From NCBI RefSeq assembly GCF_018324685.1, contig NZ_AP023354.1:682001-746000 (forward strand): DNA of 64,000 nucleotides, given 5' to 3'. Origin of the DNA: Actinocatenispora sera. Lineage in GTDB: Bacteria > Actinomycetota > Actinomycetes > Mycobacteriales > Micromonosporaceae. Below are positions 10,245 to 18,699 of the stretch, in pieces. The notes under the pieces are model-generated. The model did not search any database, was not told where the DNA came from, and saw only the letters and a program-made list of their open reading frames with translations. A program made the translations under genes and the position numbers. How positions within the stretch are numbered: position 1 is the first letter of the stretch; the number at the start of each line of letters is the position of its first letter.

Positions 10245-10453
10245 CGTTCCCTCCCACCACGGCAACCGGCACGATGCACAACGCGGTCGTTGAAAGATTT
10301 TTACGACAGCGTTCACGGGAAGATAGAGCAGCTTCCGGCTGTGCCGCAACCCACAAGACAGACGTCGTTAACCTTCTGGACACCTGCCGGTCACCCGGAC
10401 GGCACGCAGCGACTCGGCGTGGGTACCGACAGCGATGATGCGGCGGGCTCGGG

Positions 10454-13400
10454 TCAGCGTGCTGCCGTGATGGTCTGACCGGTGGTGAAAACCTCCCACT
10501 GCCGGGCGTAGGCGCCGTCGGCGGCGAGCAGCTCGGCGTGCGTACCGGCCTCGACGATGCGGCCGCGGTCGAGCACCACGATCCGGTCGGCCCGCGCCGC
10601 GGTGGTCAGCCGGTGCGCCACGACCAGCGTGGTTCGCTTACCCACCAGGCGATCCGTGGCCCGCGTGACCTCGGCCTCGGTGGCCAGGTCGAGCGCCGCG
10701 GTGGCCTCGTCCATCACCAGGATGTCCGGCGCCACCAGCTGCGCGCGGGCCAGCGCCAGCAGCTGCCGCTGCCCGCTGGACAGGTTGCGGCCGCGCTCCG
10801 CGACCTCGTGGTAGTAGCCACCCTCCAGCCGGGCGATCATGTCGTGCGCGCCGACCGCCCGGGCCGCGCGCTCCACCTCGGCGTTGCTCGCCGCCGGCCG
10901 GCCGTACGCGATGGTGTCCCGAACCGTGCCGGGGAACAGGTACGGCTCCTGCGGCACCACACCCATCCGGTGCCGGTAGCCGGGCAGGTCGTAGTCGCGG
11001 ATGTCCACGCCGTCGACCAGGACCGCGCCGCCGGTCACGTCGTAGTACCGGGAGACCAGCTTGACCAGCGTCGACTTCCCGGCGCCGGTCTCACCGACCA
11101 CCGCGACCGTCTCCCCCGGGGAGACCGCGAGGTCCACATCGGACAGCGCCGGGGGCAGGTCCGGCGAGTAGCCGAACGACACGTCGGCGAACACGATCTC
11201 GCCGCGCAGCCGCGGCGGGACCGCGATGGGGTCGGCGGCCTGCGGCGTGCTGGTCGGGGTACGCAGCAGCTCGACGATGCGGCGCAACCCCACCGCGGCC
11301 TGCTGGTACCCGTCGAAGACCTGGGACAGCTGCTGCACCGGCGCGAAGAACATCTCGATGTAGAGCAGGTACGCGATCAGCGCGCCGGTGCTCAACGATC
11401 CACTGTGGACCAGCTGGCCGCCGACCACCAGCACCAGCGCACCGGCCACAGTGGACAGGAACTGCACGAACGGGAAGTACGTGGCGATGTAGCGCTGCGC
11501 CCGGGTGCGGGTGCGGCGGTAGTCGTCCGAGCGGGCTGAGAACCTGGCCCGGTTGCGCCCCTCCCGGCGGTACGCCTGGGCCACCCGCATGCCGGCGACG
11601 TTCTCCTGCAGGTCGGCGTTGACGATGCCGACCTTCTCCCGCGCCTCGGTGTACGCCTTCGACGAGCGGGACCGGAACACCAGCGTGGCCAGCACCATGA
11701 TCGGCAGCACCGAGCAGACCACCAGGCCGAGCTCGACGTTCAGGTAGAGCAGCGCGCCGAGGATGCCGAAGAACGTCAGGACCGACACCACCGCCTGCAC
11801 CAGCCCGGTCTGCAGGAACGACGAGAACGCGTCCACGTCGGTGGTCATCCGGGTCATGATCCGGCCGGACAGCTCCCGCTCGTAGTAGTCCAGGCCGAGC
11901 CGCTGCAGGTGCGCGAACGTCTTCACCCGCAGCGCGTACAGCATCCGCTCGCCGGTGCGGCCGGTGATCCGCGTCTGTCCTATCTGGACGACCCAGTCGA
12001 TCAGCACGACGCCCAGCCCGATGATCGAGACGGTCGCGATCACCGCCAGGTGCCGGTGCTGCACGCCGGAGTCGACGCCGGAGCGGATCAGTGCCGGCAG
12101 GATCAGCGTCGCCGCCGCATCCACCGCCACCAGCAGCAGCGCCACCAGCAGCGGCGCGCGCATCGGGGCGATCAACCGGCGCAGGCTGAACCGCGGGTCG
12201 GCCGCCCGTACCGAGTCGTCGTCGACGTCCGGGGTGTCGGTGGCCGGTGGCAGCGCGGCGACCTTCGCGAGCAGGTCCGGCGTCGGCGGCATGCTCGCCA
12301 GCGCGCCGCCCATCCGGCCCATCCCGCCACCGCCACCGCCCCCGCCGCCACGCGGCAGCGCGGCCGGATCGCCGGCCAGGCCCGGCACGTGCTCCGGCTC
12401 CGGCGCGCGGCTCGGATCCCACAGCCGCGCCGTGGTCCCGTCGTCGTTCAGCTCGTCGGCCGCCGAGTCCGGTACCACCAGCGCCGGTTCGGCGGGCAGC
12501 TCGCCGGCGTCGATGCCCTCCGCGTCGTCGCCCGGGCCGGACAGCAACAGGGTGTACAGCGGGCAGCGCTCTGCCAGCTCGGCCTCGGTACCGATGTCGA
12601 CGACCCGGCCGCCGTCCAGCACCGCGATGCGGTCCGCCAGCGCCAGGGTCGAGCGGCGGTGCGCGATCAGCAGCGTGGTGCGGCCCTGCATGACCCGGTG
12701 CAGCGTCGCGTGGATCTCCGCCTCGACCTGCGCGTCCACCGCCGAGGTCGCGTCGTCCAGGACCAGGATGCGCGGGTCGGTGATCAGCGCCCGGGCCAGC
12801 GCCACCCGCTGGCGCTGGCCGCCGGACAGAGTCAGCCCCTTCTCCCCGACCATCGTGTCGTACCCGTCGCGCAGGCCGAGGATGAACTCGTGCGCCTCGG
12901 CCGCCTTCGCCGCGGCGACCACCTGCTCGTCGGTGGCGTCGGGTCGCCCGTACGCGATGTTGTCCCGGATCGACTCGGAGAACAGGAAGCTGTCCTCCAA
13001 CACCAGCCCGATCGACGCCCGGAGCGAGTCGATCGTCAGCTCCCGCACGTCGTGCCCGGCGACCCGGACCGCGCCGGCGCCCACGTCGTAGAACCGGGGC
13101 AGCAGCAGCGACACCGTCGACTTGCCCGACCCGGACGAGCCGACCAGCGCGATCGTCTCGCCGGGCGCCGCGGACAGGGTCAGCCCGGACAGCACCGGCT
13201 GCGACGGCACGTACCCGAAGTGCACGTCGTCGAACTCGACGGTCGGCGTGGTGTCGGCCGGTACGTCGATCGCGTCGGGCGCCTCGGTGACCAGTGGCTG
13301 CGAGTCGATCACCTCGAACACCCGGATCACGCTGGCGCGCGCCTGCTGGCCGATGGTCAGCAACCCGGCGAGCATCCGTACCGGGCCGATCAGCTGGGCC

Positions 13401-14308
13401 AGGTAGCTGGAGAAGGCGAGGAAGGTGCCGAGCGTGATCGACTGGTTGACCGCGAGCCAGCCGCCCAGCGCCAGCACGCCCACCTGGCCGAGCGCCGGGA
13501 TCGCCTGCAGGGCCGGGTTGTACCGGCTGTTCAGCCGCACCGCCCGCAGCCGGGACGCGAACAGCCGCCGGGCCACCCGCTCCAGCTTGGTCAGTTCCTG
13601 GGACTCCTGGCCGAAGCCCTTGACCACCCGCACGCCGGTGACCGCGTCGTCCACCTCGGCCGCGACCGCCGCCGCCTCCTGCTGCGCCGCCCAGGTCGCC
13701 GGGAACAGCTTGCGCCGGGACAGCACGGAGATCCAGTACAGGCCGGGGCCGACCGCGAGCGCGACGAGCGTCAGCAACGGCGACAGGGTGATCATCACGA
13801 CCAGCGAGATGACGAACAGCAGGACGTTGCCGATCATGATCGGGATCATCCCGAGCAGGCCCTGCACCATGGTGATGTCCGAAGTGGCGCGGCCGACCAC
13901 CTGGCCGGTCTGCAGCTCGTCCTGCCGGGCACCGTCCAGCCGGGACAGCGCGGCGAACAGCGCGGTCCGCATGTCGTGCTGCACGTCCAGCGCCAGCCGG
14001 CCGCCGTGGTACCGGCGCAGGAACGCGGTGCCGTAGATCGCCAGCGCGGCCAGCACCAGCAGCCCGACCAGCGGCAGCAGCGGCCGCTTCGAGGACAGGA
14101 TCGAATCGTCCACAATGGAGCGTTGAATCAGCGGTACCAGCGCGGTGACGCCCATCCCGGCCACCGAGGCGCCGAACGCCACGATCACCCGGCCGCGGTA
14201 GCGCCAGCAGTACCCGAGCAGGCGCCGCAACCATCCGGCCTCGCTGCCGCCGCCCCCGGCGTTGCCGGACCGGGCGTTATGTCCCCGTTTGCGGTCGTCC
14301 GCCCTCAT
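10454..14308 (-). CDS. Fused two-half ABC exporter (TMD-NBD-TMD-NBD)
   Basis: A 1284-residue type IV ABC exporter with both halves in one chain, six helices plus one ATPase each. NBD1 (residues ~350-590) has Walker A GSSGSGKST, signature LSGGQ and Walker B ILVLDDATSAVD, where the catalytic glutamate is aspartate. NBD2 (from ~1030) has GETGAGKST, a variant signature LSSGQ and a normal Walker B ILVMDEATAALD. The D-for-E site and the LSSGQ signature fall in the same composite ATP site, so one site is degenerate, as in heterodimeric exporters. The halves are joined by an acidic linker with a run of nine glycines (~652-661). Mycobacterial Rv0194 has the same architecture; drug export is inference. 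It follows the exporter at 14381 by 72 bases. Confidence 0.92.
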   Translation of the reverse strand: MRADDRKRGHNARSGNAGGGGSEAGWLRRLLGYCWRYRGRVIVAFGASVAGMGVTALVPLIQRSIVDDSILSSKRPLLPLVGLLVLAALAIYGTAFLRRYHGGRLALDVQHDMRTALFAALSRLDGARQDELQTGQVVGRATSDITMVQGLLGMIPIMIGNVLLFVISLVVMITLSPLLTLVALAVGPGLYWISVLSRRKLFPATWAAQQEAAAVAAEVDDAVTGVRVVKGFGQESQELTKLERVARRLFASRLRAVRLNSRYNPALQAIPALGQVGVLALGGWLAVNQSITLGTFLAFSSYLAQLIGPVRMLAGLLTIGQQARASVIRVFEVIDSQPLVTEAPDAIDVPADTTPTVEFDDVHFGYVPSQPVLSGLTLSAAPGETIALVGSSGSGKSTVSLLLPRFYDVGAGAVRVAGHDVRELTIDSLRASIGLVLEDSFLFSESIRDNIAYGRPDATDEQVVAAAKAAEAHEFILGLRDGYDTMVGEKGLTLSGGQRQRVALARALITDPRILVLDDATSAVDAQVEAEIHATLHRVMQGRTTLLIAHRRSTLALADRIAVLDGGRVVDIGTEAELAERCPLYTLLLSGPGDDAEGIDAGELPAEPALVVPDSAADELNDDGTTARLWDPSRAPEPEHVPGLAGDPAALPRGGGGGGGGGMGRMGGALASMPPTPDLLAKVAALPPATDTPDVDDDSVRAADPRFSLRRLIAPMRAPLLVALLLVAVDAAATLILPALIRSGVDSGVQHRHLAVIATVSIIGLGVVLIDWVVQIGQTRITGRTGERMLYALRVKTFAHLQRLGLDYYERELSGRIMTRMTTDVDAFSSFLQTGLVQAVVSVLTFFGILGALLYLNVELGLVVCSVLPIMVLATLVFRSRSSKAYTEAREKVGIVNADLQENVAGMRVAQAYRREGRNRARFSARSDDYRRTRTRAQRYIATYFPFVQFLSTVAGALVLVVGGQLVHSGSLSTGALIAYLLYIEMFFAPVQQLSQVFDGYQQAAVGLRRIVELLRTPTSTPQAADPIAVPPRLRGEIVFADVSFGYSPDLPPALSDVDLAVSPGETVAVVGETGAGKSTLVKLVSRYYDVTGGAVLVDGVDIRDYDLPGYRHRMGVVPQEPYLFPGTVRDTIAYGRPAASNAEVERAARAVGAHDMIARLEGGYYHEVAERGRNLSSGQRQLLALARAQLVAPDILVMDEATAALDLATEAEVTRATDRLVGKRTTLVVAHRLTTAARADRIVVLDRGRIVEAGTHAELLAADGAYARQWEVFTTGQTITAAR

Positions 14309-14380
14309 CGCTCGCCTCGTCGCACCACGACCACCACGCTAATACGGAGTCAGGCTCGCCAACTGCCGCCGCGGTACAGG

Positions 14381-15859
14381 TCACACCCGGGGCGGCAGGG
14401 ACCCCTGGGCCCGGCGGTGCCGGCGATCCAGGACCAGATCGGCCACGCCGACCAGCACTGCGACCAGGACCAGCGCGATCGAGCCGCGGATGCCCAGCGC
14501 CGCCGCCTGGTGGTAGTCGCCGTGCGTGGTGGCCAGGCTGCCGAAGAACAGCGCGCCGGCCACCGCGGTGCCGATCGCCGAGCCGATCCGCTGCCCCGTC
14601 TGCAGCACGCCGGCGGCGGTGCCACCCTCCGCCGGCGGTACCTCGGCGAGGGTCAGCGTCTGGTTCGGCGCGATGGTCAGGCCGCTGCCGATCCCGGCCA
14701 CCGCGAGCGGCAGCGCGGTCACCAGCCCCACGTGCCCGCCGGTGAACGCGCCCAGCACCAGGTCGGTACCGACCAGGCCGACCGCGACGGCGAGCACCCC
14801 CAGCACCACCAGCGCCCGCCCGTACCGGGACACGATCCGGCCACCGAGCGCGGCGGCACCGGCCGACCCCATCGCGAACGGCAGCATCGCCGCGCCGGCC
14901 TGCAGCGGCGTGTAGCCCAGCCCGCGCTGGAAGAACAGCGTGATGACGAAGAAGATCCCGGTGAACCCGGCGAAGTAGGCCAGCCCCAGTGAAGTACCCA
15001 TCGCGTAGCTGCGGGTACGCAGCAGGCCCAGGTCGACGAGCGGCTGCCGGCCGCGGCGGGAGTACCGCCGCTCCCAGCCGACGAAGCCGCCGAGCAGCGC
15101 CACCCCGACCGCGAGCAGCCACCACGGCGCGCCGGACGGGTCCTTCTCCGCCTGGATCAGCGGCAGCATGATCGCCACCACCGCCACGCCGAGCAGCACC
15201 ACGCCAACCAGGTCGAGCGTGTGCCGGGAGGCGTTGCGGTCGATCCGGTCGTGCGGCAGCAGCCGCGCCCCGGCGAACAGCGCGAGCACCCCGATCGGCA
15301 GGTTCACGTAGAAGACGAACCGCCAACCCTCCTGATCACCGAAGCCCTGCAGCAGCAACCCGCCGAGCAGCGGCCCGATCGCCGTCGAGATGCCGACGAC
15401 CGCACCGAACAGGCCGAACGCGCGACCCCGCTCCCGGCCCCGGAACAGCTGCTGGATGACGCCGATGACCTGCGGGTTCAGCAACCCGCCGGCGGCACCC
15501 TGGAGCAGCCGCGCCACGACCAGCCAGGTGCCGGAGGTGGCCGCGCCGGCGAGCGCACTGGTCGCGGTGAACAGCACCAGCCCGGCCAGGAACATCCGCT
15601 TCCGACCGCGGTCGTCGCCCAGCCGGCCCGCTGTCACGAGCACCAGCCCGAACGTCAGCGCGTACCCGGAGATCACCCAGGACAGGTCGGAGGCGCTGGC
15701 GTGCAACCCGTCCTGCATGGACGGCAACGCGACATTGACGATGCTGACGTCCAACAGCGTCATGAACCCGGCGATCAGGCACACCGTCAGCGCGCGCCAC
15801 CGGCGCGGATCCGGGGTGTACTCGCCGAGCACGCTGGCTCGGGCGTCGACGGAGGTCAC
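14381..15859 (-). CDS. DHA2-family MFS exporter
   Basis: A 14-helix drug:proton antiporter of 492 residues. It shows the helix 1 motif LLDVSIVNVALPSM, the loop motif GRLGDDRGRKR and GPLLGGLLLQG. The frame is open to a TTG at 15874, but GTG 15859 is preferred because the -10-like AACGAT (15866-15871) lies six bases before it, the leaderless spacing used by many genes here. It may be cotranscribed with the fused ABC exporter downstream. Substrate unknown. Confidence 0.92.
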   Translation of the reverse strand: MTSVDARASVLGEYTPDPRRWRALTVCLIAGFMTLLDVSIVNVALPSMQDGLHASASDLSWVISGYALTFGLVLVTAGRLGDDRGRKRMFLAGLVLFTATSALAGAATSGTWLVVARLLQGAAGGLLNPQVIGVIQQLFRGRERGRAFGLFGAVVGISTAIGPLLGGLLLQGFGDQEGWRFVFYVNLPIGVLALFAGARLLPHDRIDRNASRHTLDLVGVVLLGVAVVAIMLPLIQAEKDPSGAPWWLLAVGVALLGGFVGWERRYSRRGRQPLVDLGLLRTRSYAMGTSLGLAYFAGFTGIFFVITLFFQRGLGYTPLQAGAAMLPFAMGSAGAAALGGRIVSRYGRALVVLGVLAVAVGLVGTDLVLGAFTGGHVGLVTALPLAVAGIGSGLTIAPNQTLTLAEVPPAEGGTAAGVLQTGQRIGSAIGTAVAGALFFGSLATTHGDYHQAAALGIRGSIALVLVAVLVGVADLVLDRRHRRAQGSLPPRV

Positions 15860-15983
15860 GGTCCCATCGTTCAACGCCGGACCCCGATCCCGCCCGCCGA
15901 CCCGACCGGACGGTGGGCACTCTCACCCGGTACGGCCAGGCGACGGGTGCTCTCGACGCCGGGCCCGACCCGGCTCGGCCGGC

Positions 15984-16172
15984 TCAGCCGGCGCCGTTGA
16001 CGTTCTCCCGGGCCAGCTCGAACCAGCCGCTGCCCCGGCACTCCGGGCAGCGGGTCGGTGCGGCCAGCGAGAACGTCTCCCGGCTGCCCCACTGCACCGC
16101 CATCTTCGGTGCCCAGACCACACCCGTACTACGGCACAACTGGCACATCAGTCGGGTGCGGTGCGCAGACAT
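15984..16172 (-). CDS. Small zinc-ribbon protein with a DnaJ-like CxxCxGxG motif
   Basis: A 62-residue protein with two metal-binding knuckles, MCQLCRSTG and CPECRGSG; the second is a DnaJ-type CxxCxGxG repeat. It is likely a one-zinc cytoplasmic ribbon of unknown partner. ATG 16172 is chosen because TAGGCT (16180-16185 on the complement) stands seven bases before it, giving a leaderless start. It lies between the DHA2 exporter and divergent egtD. No named family is recognised with confidence. Confidence 0.7.
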   Translation of the reverse strand: MSAHRTRLMCQLCRSTGVVWAPKMAVQWGSRETFSLAAPTRCPECRGSGWFELARENVNGAG

Positions 16173-16336
16173 GAGGCGCAGCCTACCGACGGCACAACCA
16201 CCCAGCCGCCGCAACCCGGCAGCCGGCGTACCAGCACACCCGGCGGCCGGCATTCGTCCCTCGCCCGCTCGCCGCAACTCCGCCGCCGGCCGCCCGCCAC
16301 GCCGTACCGTGAATCCATGGCTGCGGAGGTGGCGGC

Positions 16337-17314
16337 GTGCTGAGCGATCGGCCGACCTTCGACGTCCGCCTCGGTACCGAGGAGAAGGCCCGGGCGCTGC
16401 GCGCGGACGCGGTCGCCGGGCTGACCGAACACCCGAAGTGGCTCCGGCCGACCTGGTTCTACGACGCGCACGGCAGCATGCTGTTCGACGAGCTGAGCCA
16501 CGCGCCCGGCTACTACCTGGCCCGGGCCGAATCGACGGTGCTCGCCGAGCACGCCGCGGACGTCGTCGCCGACACCGACGTCCGCACCCTGATCGAGCTG
16601 GGTTCCGGCGCGTCGACGAAGACCCGGCTGATCATCGAGGCCGGGCACGAGCACGGCACGCTGCGCCGGTTCGTCGGGTTCGACGTATCGGAGAGCGCGC
16701 TCGCGTCGGCGGCCGCGACGCTGTCCGCCCGGTACCCGTGGCTCGACATCCACGCGGTGGTCGGCGACTTCACCCGGCATCTCGACGCGCTGCCGGCAGA
16801 CGAGAACCGGCTGGTGCTGTTCCTCGGCGGCACCATCGGCAACCTGCTCCCACCGGACCGGGCGCAGCTGCTGTGCGGCCTGCGCGCGGTGCTCGCGCCC
16901 GGCGACGCGCTGCTGCTCGGCGTCGGCCTGGTCACCGACCCGGAGGCGATGGTCCGGGCGTACCAGGACCCGGACGGGCGCACCGCCGAGTTCAACCGCA
17001 ACGTGCTGCGGGTACTCAACCGCGCGCTCGGCGCCGACTTCCCGATCGAGGCGTTCGAACACGTGGTGCGCTGGGACGCCGAACACGAGTGGGTACAGCT
17101 GCTGCTGCGCGCGACCCGGCCGATCGAGGTGACGCTCGCCGCGGTCGACCTGACGATCTCGTTCACCGCCGGCGAGCTGCTGTGCACCGCGGTCTCCACC
17201 CGGTTCCACCGGGCCGGTATCAGCGCGGAACTCGCCGCCGCCGGGTTCACCGTCGAGCACTGGTGGCCAGACGGTACCGAGCGGTTCGCGGTGACGCTCG
17301 CCCGCGCCCGCTGA
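16337..17314 (+). CDS. egtD: L-histidine N-alpha-methyltransferase EgtD
   Basis: A SAM-dependent enzyme that trimethylates histidine to hercynine, the first step of ergothioneine synthesis; cytoplasmic. The 325 residues match the family length, with the N-terminal KWLRPTWFYDAHGSMLFDEL, the SAM-binding LIELGSGASTKTRLI, GFDVSESAL, and FLGGTIGNLLPPDRAQLL. GTG 16337 follows GGAGGTGG. Unlike in many actinobacteria, no egtA, egtB, egtC or egtE lies beside it: upstream is a divergent zinc-ribbon gene and downstream an unrelated repeat protein. Confidence 0.95.
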   Translation: MLSDRPTFDVRLGTEEKARALRADAVAGLTEHPKWLRPTWFYDAHGSMLFDELSHAPGYYLARAESTVLAEHAADVVADTDVRTLIELGSGASTKTRLIIEAGHEHGTLRRFVGFDVSESALASAAATLSARYPWLDIHAVVGDFTRHLDALPADENRLVLFLGGTIGNLLPPDRAQLLCGLRAVLAPGDALLLGVGLVTDPEAMVRAYQDPDGRTAEFNRNVLRVLNRALGADFPIEAFEHVVRWDAEHEWVQLLLRATRPIEVTLAAVDLTISFTAGELLCTAVSTRFHRAGISAELAAAGFTVEHWWPDGTERFAVTLARAR

Positions 17315-17442
17315 CGTCCCCGTCCCGGCGGCCTTTCGCCGGACGCGCCCGGCGCCGGCTCACCCGCAGTATCGATGCCGGCTACCCCGTGCGGGCGTCG
17401 TGTCGTACGCCTGTGCGAAGGTCATTCCGCACCTGTCGTACG

Positions 17443-17459
17443 GAGGTCGGTCCGACCTC
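17443..17459. promoter_or_regulatory. Odd-length palindrome upstream of the 17521 gene
   Basis: GAGGTCGG-T-CCGACCTC is a perfect 8-bp dyad around one base, 61 bases before the GTG at 17521. It could be an operator or a small leader hairpin. There is no independent support for either. Confidence 0.35.
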
Positions 17460-17520
17460 TGCGGCCGCGGAACGTCGCCGACGTCGTTCCGCCGTGCCAT
17501 CACCGAAGGAAAGGACGAGC

Positions 17521-18414
17521 GTGAGCGCTGGTTCCACCGATCAGCTCAGCGACCGTGACCTGCATGCCCTGGTCAGTGCGTTGGGGCGAGGCGAGCAGCC
17601 CAGGGTCGCGGTGCACACCGCACACGGCGAGGTTCCCGCCGGTACCAAGGGGGTCCTGGTCGACCACGACCCGGACGCCGACCTACCCTGCACGGTGCGG
17701 ATCACCCGCAACGGATCCGAGCAGGACGTCCGGCTGCCCACCACGGTGCTCACCGTCGTGCCGCGCGGTCGCGCCGACGTCATCGCCCGCACCGCCGCGA
17801 CCGACCCGGACGCGACCGGACCGGCCTCGGCCCCCACCCGCCCGACCTCCGACGCTGCGAGCGGCGCCGACCCGACCTCCGACGCCGACCCGGCCTCCGA
17901 CGCGGCGACCGGCGCTGGTCCGGCCTCCGACGCGGCGACCGGCGCCGGCCCGGCCGGCGCCGCAGGCCGCGCCGACTCGGCCGGCGTCGGTGAAGCGGCC
18001 AGAGCCGGCGGCGCATCGGCTTCCGATGGCGAGAGTGAAGCGGCGCCGGCCCGGCGCGGCCGACCGGCCAAGGCGGCGGCGAAGAAGGCCGCCCGGGGCA
18101 GCGCCGGTGACGTGGTCATCACGGTGACCGTCGCCGGCGACGGCGCCACCGTGGAGGCGAGCCACGGCTCGCGCAAGCTGGTCAAGCCGACCCCGCTGCC
18201 GGTGACCGCCGGACACGCCGTCGCCCGGGCGATCGACATCGAGTCCATCACCGGCGCGGTCGAGACGGTCATCGACGAGCACCGCTCCGCCAAGCAGGCC
18301 GAGGCGGAGGCGCTGCGCGCCCGGCTGGCCGAGCTGGAACGCGAGCTCGCCGGCTACCCCGGCGCCGACGACGCCGAGCCCGCCGGCGAGCCGGAGCCGG
18401 CCGCCGCATCCTGA
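17521..18414 (+). CDS. DUF6319-like protein with repeat-rich linker
   Basis: A 297-residue cytoplasmic protein of unknown function. An N-terminal ~85-residue domain (DQLSDRDLHALVSALGRGEQ, then a beta-rich RITRNGSEQDVRLPTTVLTV) and a C-terminal module (GDVVITVTVAGDGATVEAS, then a coiled-coil-like helix rich in Glu/Ala/Arg) are joined by an Asp/Ala/Gly/Pro linker containing PASDAATGAG twice and an AT-hook-like ARRGRPAKAAAKKA. The layout resembles Streptomyces proteins labelled DUF6319; that match is from memory and moderate. GTG 17521 follows GAAAGGA. Confidence 0.7.
   Translation: MSAGSTDQLSDRDLHALVSALGRGEQPRVAVHTAHGEVPAGTKGVLVDHDPDADLPCTVRITRNGSEQDVRLPTTVLTVVPRGRADVIARTAATDPDATGPASAPTRPTSDAASGADPTSDADPASDAATGAGPASDAATGAGPAGAAGRADSAGVGEAARAGGASASDGESEAAPARRGRPAKAAAKKAARGSAGDVVITVTVAGDGATVEASHGSRKLVKPTPLPVTAGHAVARAIDIESITGAVETVIDEHRSAKQAEAEALRARLAELERELAGYPGADDAEPAGEPEPAAAS
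17891..17950 (+). repeat. 30-bp tandem repeat, two copies, within coding sequence
   Basis: Bases 17891-17920 and 17921-17950 are near-identical (two differences) and encode PASDAATGAG twice; degenerate relatives flank them at 17855-17890. This is a likely slippage-prone linker. Confidence 0.8.
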
Positions 18415-18426
18415 CCCACCCGGGAG

Positions 18427-18464
18427 GTCCGCCCGGCCAGCCGGCGTTGGCCGGCCGGGCGGAC
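18427..18464 (+). terminator. Terminator hairpin after the DUF6319-like gene
   Basis: Arms 18427-18442 and 18449-18464 pair at 15 of 16 positions around a 6-base loop, starting 12 bases after the stop codon. Confidence 0.7.
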
Positions 18465-18472
18465 ACTCCTGC

Positions 18473-18605
18473 CACGCACCGGGACCGCCAGCCGTCGGCG
18501 CGACGTGGCGCCCGGCACGTCCCGGGAACGACAGCCGCCGGCGCGACGTGGCGCCCGCCGGATGCCCCTGGCACGTACCGAGAACGACACCGGCAGCCGT
18601 CGGCG
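18473..18605 (+). repeat. Degenerate tandem repeat, about three units
   Basis: Units starting near 18473, 18516 and 18572 share the pattern CACG-x-ACCG-GAACGACAGCCG-CGGCGCG-ACGTGGCGCCCG, with an insertion in unit two and a truncated unit three. The repeat is intergenic and of unknown role. It leads directly into the perfect hairpin at 18606. Confidence 0.6.
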
Positions 18606-18655
18606 CGGTGCGGTGCCACCACCGGATGCGGTACTCCGGTGGTGGCACCGCACCG
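18606..18655. repeat. Perfect 21-bp inverted repeat with 8-base loop
   Basis: Bases 18606-18626 are exactly complementary to 18635-18655; the loop is TGCGGTAC. The upstream gene already has its own terminator at 18427, and the FAD-enzyme promoter box lies at 18687. The hairpin is therefore either a second terminator or a structured intergenic element. Confidence 0.75.
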
Positions 18656-18699
18656 GGGCGTGCCGCGGCCGGGTGCACGGCCACGGCATGATGGGTGCC

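Noticed and set aside
10290-10478. Small plus-strand frame upstream of the sugar operon
   Set aside because: No ribosome site; it covers the expected promoter region and the end of the ABC exporter.
12326-12358. Poly-glycine run suspected as an assembly slip
   Set aside because: The reading frame continues correctly into the second half of the ABC exporter on both sides.
17855-17960. Repeat tract considered as a CRISPR-like array
   Set aside because: Units are contiguous, in frame and inside a coding sequence, with no spacers; no cas genes are present.
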